Assembly: GCA_913061385.1 (NCBI GenBank)
Contig: CAJXTM010000138.1
Coordinates: 1-7,890, forward strand
Source: an uncultured Rhodopirellula sp.
GTDB taxonomy: Bacteria; Planctomycetota; Planctomycetia; Pirellulales; Pirellulaceae
DNA: 7,890 nt
Reading direction: 5' to 3'
Shown here: piece by piece, positions 7,841 to 7,890 of the stretch
Numbering within the stretch: position 1 is the stretch's first letter
Layout: every line of letters begins with the position of its first letter
Made by a program: the position numbers and the translations under genes
Notes under the pieces: generated by a model
What the model was told of the DNA's origin: nothing
Databases searched by the model: none
The model's input: the letters and a program-made list of their open reading frames with translations, nothing else

Positions 7841-7890
7841 CTGTCTCTTATACACATCTGACGCTGCCGACGACTCCTTACGTGTAGATC
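7841..7890 (-). other. Illumina Nextera i5 adapter, reverse complement (artefact)
   Basis: CTGTCTCTTATACACATCT (7841-7859) is the reverse complement of the Tn5 mosaic end. It is followed by the read-1 primer complement (7860-7873), the same index as at the left end (CTCCTTAC, 7874-7881) and GTGTAGATC. It is an exact inverted copy of bases 1-48 plus two more adapter bases. Confidence 0.98.

Noticed and set aside
1..7890. Terminal inverted repeat as ends of an insertion sequence or composite transposon
   Set aside because: The repeat is exactly Nextera adapter with index, and no transposase gene lies between the copies.

Overview
The window is a metagenome- or single-cell-style contig of about 7.8 kb of bacterial DNA (49..7840), capped at both ends by Illumina Nextera (Tn5) adapter carrying the same i5 index. 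The adapter copies form a perfect terminal inverted repeat that is a library artefact, not biology. All five real genes read on the + strand. Base composition is moderate, roughly half G+C. A planctomycete (Pirellulales/Rhodopirellula-like) origin is suggested by two protein types: a large secreted propeller protein ending in an azurin-like copper domain, and a kelch mutarotase fused to a sodium/solute symporter. This placement is an inference from family knowledge and was not tested by a search.

Left part (51..1397): the 3' end of a large secreted propeller-type protein whose last domain is a type 1 (blue) copper site with all four expected ligands. A gap of about 220 bases follows. It holds a 12-base palindrome and, near its end, a hairpin followed by a short T run. 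Middle part (1617..3284): a beta-class DNA methyltransferase, probably adenine-N6, carrying a long uncharacterised middle region and a C-terminal GIY-YIG-type domain that appears to lack the catalytic glutamate. Its best start is a TTG with a good Shine-Dalgarno sequence.

Right part (3333..7840): a compact sialic-acid catabolism operon. An N-acetylneuraminate lyase (nanA) is followed after 3 bases by a fused periplasmic kelch mutarotase/Na+ symporter, which overlaps by 4 bases (ATGA) an AGE-type N-acylglucosamine 2-epimerase cut off by the contig end. Read as a pathway, free sialic acid outside the inner membrane is mutarotated, imported with Na+ by the same polypeptide, and cleaved to ManNAc plus pyruvate. 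The ManNAc is then epimerised to GlcNAc. This is the Bacteroides-like route that avoids a ManNAc kinase and ManNAc-6-P epimerase. A sialidase, GlcNAc kinase and nag genes are not in view and could lie beyond the right edge.

I see no tRNA, rRNA, CRISPR array or genuine mobile element. The most unusual items are the mutarotase-transporter fusion and the methyltransferase/GIY-YIG fusion with its substituted glutamate position.
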